From positions 81,425 through 145,424 of the forward strand of contig NZ_PVBM01000014.1 of assembly GCF_002968575.1 (NCBI RefSeq): a stretch of 64,000 nucleotides of DNA, in the 5' to 3' direction. The notes under the pieces were generated by a model. The model saw only the letters and a list, made by a program, of their open reading frames with translations, was not told the origin of the DNA and searched no databases. This DNA is from Neorhizobium huautlense (GTDB taxonomy: Bacteria > Pseudomonadota > Alphaproteobacteria > Rhizobiales > Rhizobiaceae). Position 1 is the stretch's first letter, and every line of letters starts with the position of its first letter. The translations under genes were made by a program, and so were the position numbers. Shown here in pieces: positions 51,177 through 60,282 of this stretch.

Positions 51177-51209
51177 GGTCGGGCTTTCGCCCGGCCTTTA
51201 TTTTTGTTT
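51177..51209 (+). terminator. intrinsic terminator after the cold-shock gene
   Basis: GGTCGGGC, loop TTTC, GCCCGGCC (one G-U pair) followed by TTTATTTTTGTTT. This is a textbook Rho-independent terminator for the plus strand, 63 bases after the cold-shock stop. Confidence 0.85.
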
Positions 51210-51225
51210 AACGAAAGAATTTTTC

Positions 51226-51399
51226 ATGAAAAAAACCAATGCGGAGCAACTCCTGAGGAAGGCCCATCGCCAGGTTGCAAATACCAGCGGTGGCGGCCAT
51301 CTCGGCGGCACGAACCATGGCCAAGGTTATGATGCCAAGACGTCTTCGGCCAGCAGGACCAAGACGGACAAGGGTCGTAGGGCCGGCAGCAAGAACTGA
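51226..51399 (+). CDS. very small basic protein (57 aa)
   Basis: ATG at 51226 to TGA at 51397-51399. The product starts MKKTNAEQLLRKAHRQVAN and contains a Gly/His-rich middle (GGGHLGGTNHGQGYD) and a basic tail (TKTDKGRRAGSKN). A GAAAGAA upstream is a weak ribosome site. It lies right after the cold-shock terminator, so it needs its own promoter or read-through. The composition looks protein-like, not random, but no family is recognised. Confidence 0.5.
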   Translation: MKKTNAEQLLRKAHRQVANTSGGGHLGGTNHGQGYDAKTSSASRTKTDKGRRAGSKN

Positions 51400-51504
51400 G
51401 TTTGGCCAGCATAGGCTGTAATGGCCCGGTACCGGTGAGAAGGGACGCAAATACGCCCCTTTCTGCCCTTGTCGTTTTGATACTGTTCGCGCCTTGGGTT
51501 TAGA

Positions 51505-51768
51505 TCAAGGCGATTTCCATTCGGCCTCGGCACACGCTGCAAGGAAATGGCGACGCACTTCCTCGGGGTCCACTTCCCGCCGGACAGCCGAATAACACGT
51601 GAGGAGTGCTTTCCAGTAAAGTGGCCCTGACCTGCACCTGAAGCGCAACTGCATATACCGGATAGCTTGAGCAGGTCCCTCTATCCCTATGTTCGGATAG
51701 CCGCCCTGCTCGATAAAAACCGGAAGATTCCAATGCGCGGCAAAGTTGATCGGAATGATCTGACCCAA
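51505..51768 (-). CDS. DUF982 protein
   Basis: 87 residues. The pattern GIEGPAQAIRYMQLRF, GPLYWKALLTCYSAV, VDPEEVRRHFLAACAEA matches DUF982, a small family strongly expanded in Rhizobiales with no known biochemical role. The length and motif order are as expected. A longer frame to 51883 exists, but the family starts near this ATG. It is divergent from the response regulator. Confidence 0.8.
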   Translation of the reverse strand: MGQIIPINFAAHWNLPVFIEQGGYPNIGIEGPAQAIRYMQLRFRCRSGPLYWKALLTCYSAVRREVDPEEVRRHFLAACAEAEWKSP

Positions 51769-51906
51769 AGGCCTGCCCCCGGATTAGCCGAGGAAAGCCC
51801 CAGCGATGATAATCTTGGGTACCACGAATACAAGCCACTGTCGCGCTATTTCGCCACAAACCGGTCCCGTAATGCTGTCGCAATCTTTTGGGCGGACAAG
51901 GCGAGG

Positions 51907-52578
51907 ATGAGGCTTTTATTGATAGAGGACGAGAAGGAGCTGGCGGATGCGCTGTCCAGGGCGTTGAGCAAATACGGCATCCTCACCGACCACACGATGC
52001 ATCTCGCCGACGCGATCGAATTGACGCGTCAGAATGTCTACGGTGCAATCCTTCTGGACCGCCGCTTGCCCGATGGCGAGGGACTGACCTTTATTCCCCA
52101 TTTGAGACGAACGAGAACGGACACCCCGATCATCGTGCTGACGGCGCGCAATGAGCCGATGGAGCGTGTCGAGGGGTTGGATATCGGCGCTGACGATTAT
52201 CTGGGCAAGCCGTTTCTCGTCGAAGAATTGATCGCTCGCTTGCGAGCCGTGCTGCGACGGCCGGCAAGTCTGGCGGAACTCCAAATCACAGTGGGACGAA
52301 TAGTGATTGACCCCTTGCATTTAGGCGTGACCGTAGACGCGATCCCGCTCGACCTGCCCCGACGCGAACTTCTGGTTCTGACGGCGCTGGCGAAGCGAAA
52401 GGACAAGGTCGTCCTTCGATCGACGCTTGAGGCGGCGGTCTACAATTACGAAGAAGAAATCCAGTCGAACGCACTCGATGCGCATATTTCCAGGCTGCGC
52501 AAGCGGCTGCTCGATGCCGGCGCGGGCATCGCGATCCACAACATCCGCGGCGTCGGGTATCTCCTGAAGGAGGGATGA
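51907..52578 (+). CDS. OmpR-type response regulator
   Basis: 223 residues from the ATG at 51907 (AAGGCGAGG just upstream); the open frame starts at 51667 but the receiver begins here. The receiver has the acidic pair (LLIEDEKEL), the phosphoacceptor Asp in AILLDRRLPDGEGL, the Thr in VLTARNE and the Lys in YLGKPF. The winged-helix DNA-binding domain (about 130-222) has DLPRRELLVLTALAKR and SNALDAHISRLRKRLLDAG. It is coupled to the kinase gene by TGATG overlap. It likely activates nearby envelope genes; targets are unknown. Confidence 0.92.
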   Translation: MRLLLIEDEKELADALSRALSKYGILTDHTMHLADAIELTRQNVYGAILLDRRLPDGEGLTFIPHLRRTRTDTPIIVLTARNEPMERVEGLDIGADDYLGKPFLVEELIARLRAVLRRPASLAELQITVGRIVIDPLHLGVTVDAIPLDLPRRELLVLTALAKRKDKVVLRSTLEAAVYNYEEEIQSNALDAHISRLRKRLLDAGAGIAIHNIRGVGYLLKEG

Positions 52579-53915
52579 TGCGCGAGGCGCTGCACTCGAA
52601 CCCTTCGCTTTGGTGGAAACTGAGTTGGCAACTCAGTCTGGTCATCATCGCAGTTAACGCTGCGGTGATCCTCGGGCTTTGCGTATGGGCTGCTACAATC
52701 ATGTCGCCGAATATTGCCATGGAGGAGAAGATCAGTTCAGCGATAGCGTCGGCCACGACACGCGACGGCCAGGGACGTCTACGGTTGCAAGAGACGCTGG
52801 AGCTAAGGGCGCTCAAGGAGCAGAACACTTCACTCTGGTATGTGGTGGCCACGATAGACGGAGCGTTCGTGTCTTATGGCACCATCCCCACACCCTATAA
52901 CGAGCTCGCGCATCTGGTTCATTGGTTCTACGACGCCGACATACGCGGGTCCGCTGCGACAAGAGAGGTTGCGACGATTGACGATGCCGAAACAGCAGTC
53001 GGCGAGGTTCGGATTCTGTTTGGCGGCGTTGCGGACAAAGGCTCGCCAGTCTTCGCCCTTTTGGTCAGGGCTTACCCGATTTATGTCCCTCTGCTCGGGC
53101 TCTCTCTGCCCGCGATTTTTCTCGCCGTTCCGCGGATCGTTGGCCGTGCCCTCGCAAGAGTAAGCGATGCCGCTGACAAAGCATCGCAGATCGGACCCCG
53201 CCAGCATGGGGCACGCCTGCCGGTGGAGGGAATTCCCAAAGAAGTCGCTCCGCTGGTGATTGCATTCAACGGAACGCTCGAGCGGCTTGAGAGTGAGCTG
53301 AAGAAACGTCAGCGCTTCCTGATTGATGCGTCGCATGAGCTCCGGACGCCGATTGCAATCATGCAGACGCGGATCGACGGAATGCACGACGGACAGGAAC
53401 GTAAGCGGTTGTTGAGCGACGTTGCTCGCTTGGCTGAAACGGCGGAGCAGCTTCTCGACTTCGAGCGCAACGACCAGGCGATTGCTTCCCACGAGACGGT
53501 CGACCTTGTCGAAATCGCACGAATGGTGGTTGCCGACTTGGCACCCCAGGCGATCGCTGCCGGCTACCAGATCTCTTTTCAAGATGAGGTAGAGAGTCTC
53601 GAACGGCTCGGCAGTCCCTCCGCTTTATCGAGGGCGATCAGCAATCTCGTTCGCAATGCTATCGATCATGGCGGCAACCGCGGGATGATCACCGTCTCGG
53701 TCTCGGCCGACGTGCGGATTAACGTGTCCGATGAAGGCCCGGGCATACCGGTTGAACATCAAGAGCTGGTTTTTGAGCCCTTCTATCGTGTTACGCCCAA
53801 AAACAGAGGCGCTGGCCTGGGGCTGAGCCTGGTGAAACAGATTGTCGCAAACCACAGGGGCCAAGTCAGCCTCAAAAGCGGCATGACCGGAACCCAGGTG
53901 ACGATCCAGCTCTGA
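52578..53915 (+). CDS. sensor histidine kinase
   Basis: 445 residues. The ATG at 52578 is preferred over 52575 because AGGAGGG sits better for it. Two membrane helices (about 15-38 and 165-190) bracket a sensor region of about 125 residues. The transmitter has the H-box (DASHELRTPIAIM), N-box (LVRNAIDHGGN), G1 (VSDEGPGIP), F-box (FEPFYRV) and G2 (GAGLGLSLVKQI). It phosphorylates the upstream OmpR-type regulator. A HAMP-like linker follows TM2. The signal is not known. Confidence 0.92.
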   Translation: MREALHSNPSLWWKLSWQLSLVIIAVNAAVILGLCVWAATIMSPNIAMEEKISSAIASATTRDGQGRLRLQETLELRALKEQNTSLWYVVATIDGAFVSYGTIPTPYNELAHLVHWFYDADIRGSAATREVATIDDAETAVGEVRILFGGVADKGSPVFALLVRAYPIYVPLLGLSLPAIFLAVPRIVGRALARVSDAADKASQIGPRQHGARLPVEGIPKEVAPLVIAFNGTLERLESELKKRQRFLIDASHELRTPIAIMQTRIDGMHDGQERKRLLSDVARLAETAEQLLDFERNDQAIASHETVDLVEIARMVVADLAPQAIAAGYQISFQDEVESLERLGSPSALSRAISNLVRNAIDHGGNRGMITVSVSADVRINVSDEGPGIPVEHQELVFEPFYRVTPKNRGAGLGLSLVKQIVANHRGQVSLKSGMTGTQVTIQL

Positions 53916-54092
53916 TCGGCGTTAGAAGTAACTGGAACCGTACGTGGCGTAGCTCCGCCGCGTGCCGGCGACAGCTCTTCGATTAGAAATGGCCGATGGA
54001 CACGGCGATATCCTTGGCTCGAAAACGATCTGTAATGTTGCGGCAACCCTCCGCTCGCACTGTCGCCCGAATACCGCGACGGAGACCAAAGA

Positions 54093-54989
54093 ATGCACAG
54101 AAATCCCCAACCCTTTCGCCGATTTCTCGACTATCCGCCAATGCCATCATTGTTCGCATGTCTGGCGCTACTCATCTCCATGGCCGTCACCGGATGTACG
54201 TCGATTCCAATAAAAGAAAGCGGCACCCTTACATCCTACAGCAATCTTGGCGCCCCAAAAGGAAAGCTGGGCAAGAAGCAACGGCTTTATGTCGATGGCG
54301 GGCAGCTGGCCAAGGTGAAGACGGTCCGGATCGTCCCGACAAGTTTTACCTTCATCGCTGCATCGAGGATCAAATCGGAAGCTGACCGATCTCTCATCAC
54401 GAACGCGCTGGACCGAGCCTTATGCGTTGCGCTCAGCGACAAATATCAAATGGTTCCCTCCGACCAACCGGCGGATTTGACGGTCCGCTCCGTCGTCACC
54501 GAGATAGTTCCGACGAACAAGGGTGTGGCGGCCGCTGCGACCGTCGTTAGCGTTGGCGGCGGCTTTGCGCTTCCCGACAATATACCTCTTATCGGCATTC
54601 CTCGTATACCGTACGGTCTCGGTGGCCTCGCCGTCGAGGCAGAAGCGGTCGATAACTTCAATGTCCAGCGCGCGGCGATGATGTGGGGGCGTGGAGCGAA
54701 TTTCATACAGGACAAACCCCGTTATTCCGATGTAGGCGACGCCTATAGCCAAGCCACCAAGTTCGCGAGCGATTTTTCGCGAATGCTGATCACTGGCAAG
54801 GAACCGAAGATGCTCGACATTTCGGTTCCTTCAAGACATCGAGTGCAGTCCTGGTTCGGTGGGAAGCCGAAATACGCAGCGTGTGAAGCGTTCGGTCGCG
54901 CTCCCGGTGTCCAGGGTGCCGTATCGGCCAGATTCGGTCTTCCGCCTGAATGGACCGACAGGAAACCAAAAACGGTCCTAACGCACTGA
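54093..54989 (+). CDS. DUF3313-type lipoprotein
   Basis: 298 residues; GGAG lies 8 bases before the ATG. A signal peptide with lipobox AVTGC (Cys near 35) marks it as a lipoprotein. The remainder resembles DUF3313 outer-membrane or periplasmic lipoproteins (TSYSNLGAPKGK, VRIVPTSFTF, SDKYQMVPSDQPADLTVRS, PNKGVAAAA-like stretch). It follows the two-component pair on the same strand, 177 bases downstream, and may be regulated by it. Function of the family is unknown. It is convergent with the siderophore operon. Confidence 0.78.
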   Translation: MHRNPQPFRRFLDYPPMPSLFACLALLISMAVTGCTSIPIKESGTLTSYSNLGAPKGKLGKKQRLYVDGGQLAKVKTVRIVPTSFTFIAASRIKSEADRSLITNALDRALCVALSDKYQMVPSDQPADLTVRSVVTEIVPTNKGVAAAATVVSVGGGFALPDNIPLIGIPRIPYGLGGLAVEAEAVDNFNVQRAAMMWGRGANFIQDKPRYSDVGDAYSQATKFASDFSRMLITGKEPKMLDISVPSRHRVQSWFGGKPKYAACEAFGRAPGVQGAVSARFGLPPEWTDRKPKTVLTH

Positions 54990-55006
54990 CGCCGGATGCT
55001 ATGGGT

Positions 55007-56071
55007 TCAGGCGGGATCGCGTTCCCAATACCAAGCTACATACATGTTTTTCCGATCATGCCGGCGGCTTTTCAGGAAGGCGCGGATAGACCGGACATCT
55101 TCCTTTTCGCAAGCAACCCAGACAAACGTTTGGTCATCTATGGAAGTGATCGCTTTTTTGGTCTCCTCCGCAAGAACGCCTTTTGCTCCGGGCGGATAGC
55201 TCTTCCGATGCAGCCAACGGACTTCGATCATACCTGCCGACGGAAGAGGCTGTTCTTCAGCCTCATCCAACACTTCTATGATCGCCTGGATACGCGTATC
55301 CGGCGGCACCTCGGCGGCAATGCGCGCAATGGCGGGAAGTGCACTTTCGTCCCCCGCCATAAGAATGGACTGTGCCTCCGGAAGGCCGCCACCGCCTGGC
55401 CCGAGCAGTGCGATTTTTTCCCCGGGCTGCACATCCCGGGCAAAATCCGCTCCGGGAGTTTTGACACCGGGCGCCGGATGCTGCAGGAAATCGATCCAGA
55501 GCTCTCGGCGCTCAATGTCGACGGCGCGGATCGTATAGACGCGGACCAGAAGTTCGTCCTCCCCCTCCGGCCATGCCACGCGGCCATCCTCGCGAAGTCC
55601 CGGCCACACCGGATGTCTCCCCTTAGGCGGGGCGAGGAGTCGGACATGCATATCCCCGCCGACGAAGGGTGCGACATCGGAACATGCGAACTTCACCCGA
55701 CGCATGCGGGGAGTTACATCTTCGGAAGAAACGACGGTGACCTCGTGGATATTCGGCAGTACCGACAATGATGCCGGTTCGGACCAGATCAACTCGAGCG
55801 GATCGTCCCCGGCAAAATAGAACAGGTGCTCCGCGATAATGGTGCGGCTCATCTGAAGCTCCGATTCCGACGGGCAGGCCAGCTCAATCAGAAGCTTGTG
55901 GTCTTGCACGCGAATGCTCGCAGTCCCGGTCTTGCTCGAAAGCAATGCGAGGTTCCCGGTCCGCTGCACCTCTGCGTGCTCGACGAAATGCTCGCAGATT
56001 TCGTCGAGCATGCTTCCGGCGTCCGTGGGAAGCGCTGTGCCAGAAAGTTTGAATTGCTGAACCGCGTTCAT
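55007..56071 (-). CDS. siderophore-interacting protein with N-terminal DUF2218 domain
   Basis: 354 residues; AAGGAG lies 9 bases before the ATG and the start overlaps the FecE-like stop. Residues 1-95 resemble DUF2218 (DEICEHFVEHAEV, LLIELACPSES). Then comes the SIP FAD-binding part (VVSSEDVTPRMRRVKF, GGDMHVRLLAPPKG, VRVYTIRAVD, QHPAPGVKTPGADFARDVQPG) and a C-terminal NAD(P)H-binding half (MAGDESALPAIARIA, WVACEKEDVRSIRAFL, YVAWYWERD). It reduces ferric siderophore in the cytoplasm to release iron. It closes the uptake operon. Confidence 0.92.
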   Translation of the reverse strand: MNAVQQFKLSGTALPTDAGSMLDEICEHFVEHAEVQRTGNLALLSSKTGTASIRVQDHKLLIELACPSESELQMSRTIIAEHLFYFAGDDPLELIWSEPASLSVLPNIHEVTVVSSEDVTPRMRRVKFACSDVAPFVGGDMHVRLLAPPKGRHPVWPGLREDGRVAWPEGEDELLVRVYTIRAVDIERRELWIDFLQHPAPGVKTPGADFARDVQPGEKIALLGPGGGGLPEAQSILMAGDESALPAIARIAAEVPPDTRIQAIIEVLDEAEEQPLPSAGMIEVRWLHRKSYPPGAKGVLAEETKKAITSIDDQTFVWVACEKEDVRSIRAFLKSRRHDRKNMYVAWYWERDPA

Positions 56072-56895
56072 GGCCGGCTCTCCTTAAGATCCTGCTTCAT
56101 TACCATCCTGTGGCGGCTGATCGGGAGCATGATCGGCCGGCCCGAAGTGGGATCGGCGATGATGCGGCTTTCGAGACCGAAAACCCGTCGCACATTCTCT
56201 TCCGTCAGCACATTCTCCGCAGTGCCGGAGACATGTATGCGGCCGTCCGCCATCGCGACGAGATGATCCGCGTAACGAGCCGCAAGATTGAGATCGTGCA
56301 AAACCATGACGACGGTGGTTCCGCGGGAATGGTTGAGATCGGTCAATAGATCCAGCACTTCGACTTGATGGCTGATATCGAGAAATGTCGTCGGCTCGTC
56401 CAACAGCAGGATTTCCGTCTGCTGTGCCAAGGCCATGGCAATCCACACTCGCTGACGTTGCCCGCCGGAAAGCTCGTCCACCGGCCTTTCGGCAAGATCA
56501 GAGGTTTTGGTTGCGGCAAGTGCGTCGTCCACCGCCTCGTCGTCCTTACGTGTCCAGCGTGAAAACAGGCTCAGATGCGGATGCCGGCCACGGCTGACGA
56601 GATCGGCAACGGTGATGCCTTCTGGAGCGATCGGCGATTGGGGAAGCAACCCCAATGTCCTGGCGAGTTCCCGCGGCGGCGTCCGGTGGATCGACTTGCC
56701 GTCCAGCAGGACATGCCCCCGATGCGGCGGTAACAGGCGGGACATTGCACGCAGAAGCGTGGACTTGCCGCAAGCATTGGCGCCGACAATTACAGTCACC
56801 TTGCCGGGCGGTACGGCAAGATCGAGTTCATGCAAAATCTCGGTGTCGCCGTAGCCGACCGAAAGTTGGCTGGCGGTTAGAGAATGGACGGTCAA
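56068..56895 (-). CDS. iron-siderophore ABC transporter ATPase (FecE/FepC type)
   Basis: 275 residues from a TTG at 56895. This start overlaps the upstream stop (TTGA), has GGAG 6 bases upstream and removes a 161-residue antisense-like N-terminal extension of the frame. Motifs: Walker A GANACGKSTLLRAM, Q-loop LLPQSPIAPEG, signature LSGGQRQRVWIAMALAQ, Walker B ILLLDEPTTFLD, H-switch VLHDLNLAARYAD. It powers uptake through the two membrane permeases encoded upstream. The length is normal for the family. Confidence 0.93.
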   Translation of the reverse strand: MTVHSLTASQLSVGYGDTEILHELDLAVPPGKVTVIVGANACGKSTLLRAMSRLLPPHRGHVLLDGKSIHRTPPRELARTLGLLPQSPIAPEGITVADLVSRGRHPHLSLFSRWTRKDDEAVDDALAATKTSDLAERPVDELSGGQRQRVWIAMALAQQTEILLLDEPTTFLDISHQVEVLDLLTDLNHSRGTTVVMVLHDLNLAARYADHLVAMADGRIHVSGTAENVLTEENVRRVFGLESRIIADPTSGRPIMLPISRHRMVMKQDLKESRP

Positions 56896-57932
56896 AGCGA
56901 ACTCCCGGTCCGGTTGGCGCGTACGATCAGAAACATCAGGTAGGGAGCACCCAGGGCGCCAGTCACTACGCCCACCGGATAGCGGCTTGGCAAAAGGAAC
57001 TGGCCGACGTAGTCCCCTGACAACACCAGCGTGGCACCAATCAGAGCCGAAGGAATCAGCAGCGATCCGCGGTTCCCCACGATGCGGGCAGCGATCGGCC
57101 CGGACAGAAAGGCCACAAAGGCGATCGGGCCTGTCACCGCTGTCGCAGTCGCAATCATGCCGACCGCCGTCACGATGATCATGATACGGGTCCTCGCGAC
57201 ATCGATCCCCAGGGCTGCGGCGGTATCGTCCCCCAGCCGCAGCGCCTCCAGATCTCGGGTGCGGCTTAAGAGAAGCGCGCCGAAGACAGCGAACGCCATC
57301 AGAAGCGGCAGCGCCTGACCAAGCTGTGCTCCGTTGACGCTCCCTGTCAGCCAGCGGACCGCCTCTTGCAGGGTCCAAGCCGGAGCCTGGGAGAGAATGT
57401 AGGCGATAAAACTTTCCAGCATCGCCGAGACGCCGATTCCGACCAGGATGAGCCGGGTTCCTGCGGCACCGTTTCTGGAAGAGAGAGCGTAAACCAGCAG
57501 CGCAATGCCCATGCCGCCGCCGACGGCAAAGATCGACACGATCGACCCCTTCAGCGACAGAACGACGATCGCGAACACGGCGGCTGCGCTCGCACCCCAG
57601 CTGATGCCGATGATATCGGGGCTCGCAAGCGGATTACGCAGCATGATCTGAAAGGCCGCACCGCCGAGCCCGAAGCTCAAACCCGCCAGCATCGCAAGCA
57701 CAGCCCGCGGCAGCCTCAATTGCCCGACGGCGAAGCTCGCTCCCGGGACGTTTTCGCCAAGGAGCACGCGGACGACATCCCCGGGCCGGGTGAAGGATTG
57801 ACCGAGCGACAGGGTAAGCACAAAAATCACGATCACGAAGACCAGTAGGATTGCGACCACAAGAACGTGCCTGCGCGCACGACGGCGGCGGCTTCCAATG
57901 ATGCGGTCGAGAGTGGGGGAGAGCATCGTCAC
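56892..57932 (-). CDS. iron-siderophore ABC permease (FecD type)
   Basis: 346 residues from a GTG at 57932, whose GTGA overlaps the upstream permease stop; ATG at 57926 is an alternative. It has nine to ten membrane helices of the FecCD family, with conserved stretches LRLPRAVLAMLAGLSFGLGG, MLRNPLASPDIIGISWGASA, LEALRLGDDTAAALGIDVAR (the coupling region facing the ATPase) and GPIAFVAFLSGPIAARIVG. It forms the inner-membrane channel with the following FecC-type permease. Confidence 0.93.
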   Translation of the reverse strand: MTMLSPTLDRIIGSRRRRARRHVLVVAILLVFVIVIFVLTLSLGQSFTRPGDVVRVLLGENVPGASFAVGQLRLPRAVLAMLAGLSFGLGGAAFQIMLRNPLASPDIIGISWGASAAAVFAIVVLSLKGSIVSIFAVGGGMGIALLVYALSSRNGAAGTRLILVGIGVSAMLESFIAYILSQAPAWTLQEAVRWLTGSVNGAQLGQALPLLMAFAVFGALLLSRTRDLEALRLGDDTAAALGIDVARTRIMIIVTAVGMIATATAVTGPIAFVAFLSGPIAARIVGNRGSLLIPSALIGATLVLSGDYVGQFLLPSRYPVGVVTGALGAPYLMFLIVRANRTGSSL

Positions 57933-58972
57933 AACTCGCGCACCCGCTGCCGCCGGACTATCCAGATGAAAAACGGCGCACCCACGAGCGCCGTGACAAT
58001 GCCGACGTCCAGCTCGGCCGGCCTGGCGATGATGCGCCCGACGACATCAGCAGTCAGCAACAGGCAGGCTCCGCTCAATGCGGAAAAGGGCAGCAGCCAC
58101 CGGTGATCGACCCCGACCAGCACCCGGCAGAGATGGGGCACGATCAATCCGATGAAGCCGATGGGCCCGCAAATCGCTGTGGTTGCGCCACATAATAGGA
58201 TCGCCCCGAGCGCTGCAACGGCACGGGCGGCTGCGACCCGCTCGCCAAGCCCGGCCGCTGTTTCGTCCCCCAAAGCCAGTGAGTTCAGCTTTCGTGCCGA
58301 CAGAAGGCTAACCGCAAAACCGGCCGCAAGAAACGGCAGAACGGGCAAAATCCGCTCGAAGGTCGCTCCGCCGACGCCGCCTATCTGCCATGAAAGGATA
58401 CCGCCGGCGATATCGTTTCGGGGCAGCACCACCGCAAGCACCATGGAGGAGAAAGCGACCGATGTCGCCGCCCCGGCTAGTGCCAATTTGAGCGGAGTCG
58501 CTCCGCCGCGCCCGAGCGAGCCTATAACGTAAACAAAGATCGCCGCACACGCGGCTCCGAAAACCGCTGTCCAGATATAGGCAGCGGCGGAGGCGATGTT
58601 GAACCATGCAACGCCCACGACGACGGCAAGCGATGCTCCCATATTGACGCCGAGAATACCCGGATCGGCGAGAGGATTGCGCGTCACGCCCTGCATCACG
58701 GCACCGGCAAGCCCGAGTGCGGCTCCGGCAAGCAGGCCAAGCAGCGTCCGAGGAATACGGACGCTGACCGCCGCCTGACCGATGCTGTCAATCCGTCCGC
58801 CTAGAGCCGCGATGATGTCTGCCCAGCCGACGTCGCGCGTTCCGACCGTGCACGAGAGCGCCAGGAGCGCGGCAAGAAGCGCAAGCAGACCCGCCATCCA
58901 GAGGCTCCGGCTATGGTTCGAACGCCTGGAGGCAGACCACCGGCGGGATGATTTTAGACCTGCGGCTGTCAT
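57929..58972 (-). CDS. iron-siderophore ABC permease (FecC type)
   Basis: 347 residues from the ATG at 58970-58972, overlapping the upstream stop by 4 bases; the frame continues to 59026 without need. Conserved FecCD segments: VRIPRTLLGLLAGAALGLAG, VTRNPLADPGILGVNMGAS, LALGDETAAGLGERVAA and GPIGFIGLIVPHLCR. The C-terminal region after ICGPIGF is standard. It pairs with the FecD-type permease. Tight overlaps indicate translational coupling across the operon. Confidence 0.93.
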   Translation of the reverse strand: MTAAGLKSSRRWSASRRSNHSRSLWMAGLLALLAALLALSCTVGTRDVGWADIIAALGGRIDSIGQAAVSVRIPRTLLGLLAGAALGLAGAVMQGVTRNPLADPGILGVNMGASLAVVVGVAWFNIASAAAYIWTAVFGAACAAIFVYVIGSLGRGGATPLKLALAGAATSVAFSSMVLAVVLPRNDIAGGILSWQIGGVGGATFERILPVLPFLAAGFAVSLLSARKLNSLALGDETAAGLGERVAAARAVAALGAILLCGATTAICGPIGFIGLIVPHLCRVLVGVDHRWLLPFSALSGACLLLTADVVGRIIARPAELDVGIVTALVGAPFFIWIVRRQRVREL

Positions 58973-59967
58973 TTCGACGTTCTGGCAGCTTCGGCCAGCA
59001 GGGCCAGATAGTCCCTTAACACCCAAGAGATCGAAAGCGGTGTCGGATTTGCCGCCGTGCCGAGTGGATTCCTGCTCAACATGACGAGCGCTCCCTTTTC
59101 GACAGCCGGCATTCTGGCCATCAGCGGGTTCGCCGCCAGCGCATCGAGCAGTTTCTGGTTGCCATAGGTTACGACAAGATCGGCATCGTCGAACGCGTCG
59201 ATGCGCTCCGCGCTGATGGAGCCTGAAAACTTTCCCGGGGCAGAGGCCGCAATGACGCTCCTGGGTGATTTCAGCCCTAGATCCGCAAAGAACTTAACCC
59301 TTGTGTCGTTTGTTGTGTAGAAATTGACGATACTCAGATCCGTTGCATCGAGATGGGTGATGAACATCGCCGATTTCCCCTGAAGCTGGGGATATTCGGC
59401 AACCGTCCGGGCGATATCGGCTTCGATCGTCGCGATCAAAGCCTCGCCCTCGGCGGCCATGCCGAGCCCAGCGCTGTTGAGGCGGATCATCTCGCGCCAG
59501 TCGGTCGACCACGGAGCTTCGGGATAGGCGACAACCGGAGCAATCTGACTCAGGGTGTCGTAATCCGATTGGCTCAGGCCGGAATAAGAGGCAAGGATCA
59601 CATCGGGATTGGTGGCAGCGACTGCCTCGAAATCAATTCCGTCACCCTCATCGAAAAGCACCGGTTTGTCCGCATCGAACTCGGCCAGTTTTTCTGCCAC
59701 CCAAGGCAGGATCCCATCACCGTCATCATCACCGAAATTGGCTGCAGCAAAGCCGACGGGTACGATTCCCAGCGCCAATGGCACTTCATGGTTCGCCCAG
59801 GCAACCGTCGCTACCCGCTTGGGCTTCTTGGTGATGGTGGTCGTGCCGAGAGCGTGCCTGATGGTGATTGGGTAGGAGGTGTTCTCGCCAGCCACAGCGC
59901 CGCTGAACGCTATAACCCAAACGCACGCCGCCGCCACCTGCACGGCAGGAAGAAAGAACCGCAGCAT
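58969..59967 (-). CDS. iron-siderophore periplasmic binding protein (FecB type)
   Basis: 332 residues from the ATG at 59965-59967 (MLRFFLPAVQ), giving a proper signal peptide (cleavage after about residue 27, near AVAG); the frame extends to 60018. Class III binding-protein features: ITIRHALGTTTITKKPKRV, LGIVPVGFAAANFG, DPDVILASYSGLSQ-like segment (ATNPDVILASYSGL), LDALAANPLMARMPAVEKGA. It delivers ferric siderophore to the permease and is the first gene of the uptake operon. Confidence 0.92.
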   Translation of the reverse strand: MLRFFLPAVQVAAACVWVIAFSGAVAGENTSYPITIRHALGTTTITKKPKRVATVAWANHEVPLALGIVPVGFAAANFGDDDGDGILPWVAEKLAEFDADKPVLFDEGDGIDFEAVAATNPDVILASYSGLSQSDYDTLSQIAPVVAYPEAPWSTDWREMIRLNSAGLGMAAEGEALIATIEADIARTVAEYPQLQGKSAMFITHLDATDLSIVNFYTTNDTRVKFFADLGLKSPRSVIAASAPGKFSGSISAERIDAFDDADLVVTYGNQKLLDALAANPLMARMPAVEKGALVMLSRNPLGTAANPTPLSISWVLRDYLALLAEAARTSK

Positions 59968-60282
59968 CGCGCAAACTCTGCCTCGTATTATTAAGTGGAC
60001 TTCAATTCTCAGGTTCATTGAGCGGCGTCAAGTCGGATACTGAGGGCGTATCAAACGGCAGCGAAGTTTCCGTAGGTTTGTACAAAAACGGAGAAATCTA
60101 CAATACTGGATAAATTCGCTCCAGTTAATAGCTGTAGCTTGGGGACTATCAGACCAGCCATCTCCGTTGTCCGGCCCGGAAAGAGCTCTTGCTTGGCTGG
60201 GTGGCCAACGATGATTTGCGAGACGATTCCCAGAACTCAACATCGGCACTCACCCGTCATTGGTCACAGTTGGAACTGAAAC
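59968..60282. promoter_or_regulatory. divergent promoter region of the siderophore uptake operon and receptor
   Basis: 315 bases between divergent starts. Iron-responsive promoters are expected here, but I could not find a clear RirA/IRO or Irr box; AT-rich sequence at 60090-60140 may hold a promoter. No gene is supported. Confidence 0.4.

Noticed and set aside
56896..57378. N-terminal extension of the FecE-like frame
   Set aside because: It is antisense-like sequence within the FecD permease gene; the TTG at 56895 with GGAG upstream and a 4-base overlap gives a normal-length ATPase.
59968..60282. RirA/IRO or Irr box in the siderophore promoter
   Set aside because: Only loose matches were found by eye; none had both arms convincing, so no site is annotated.
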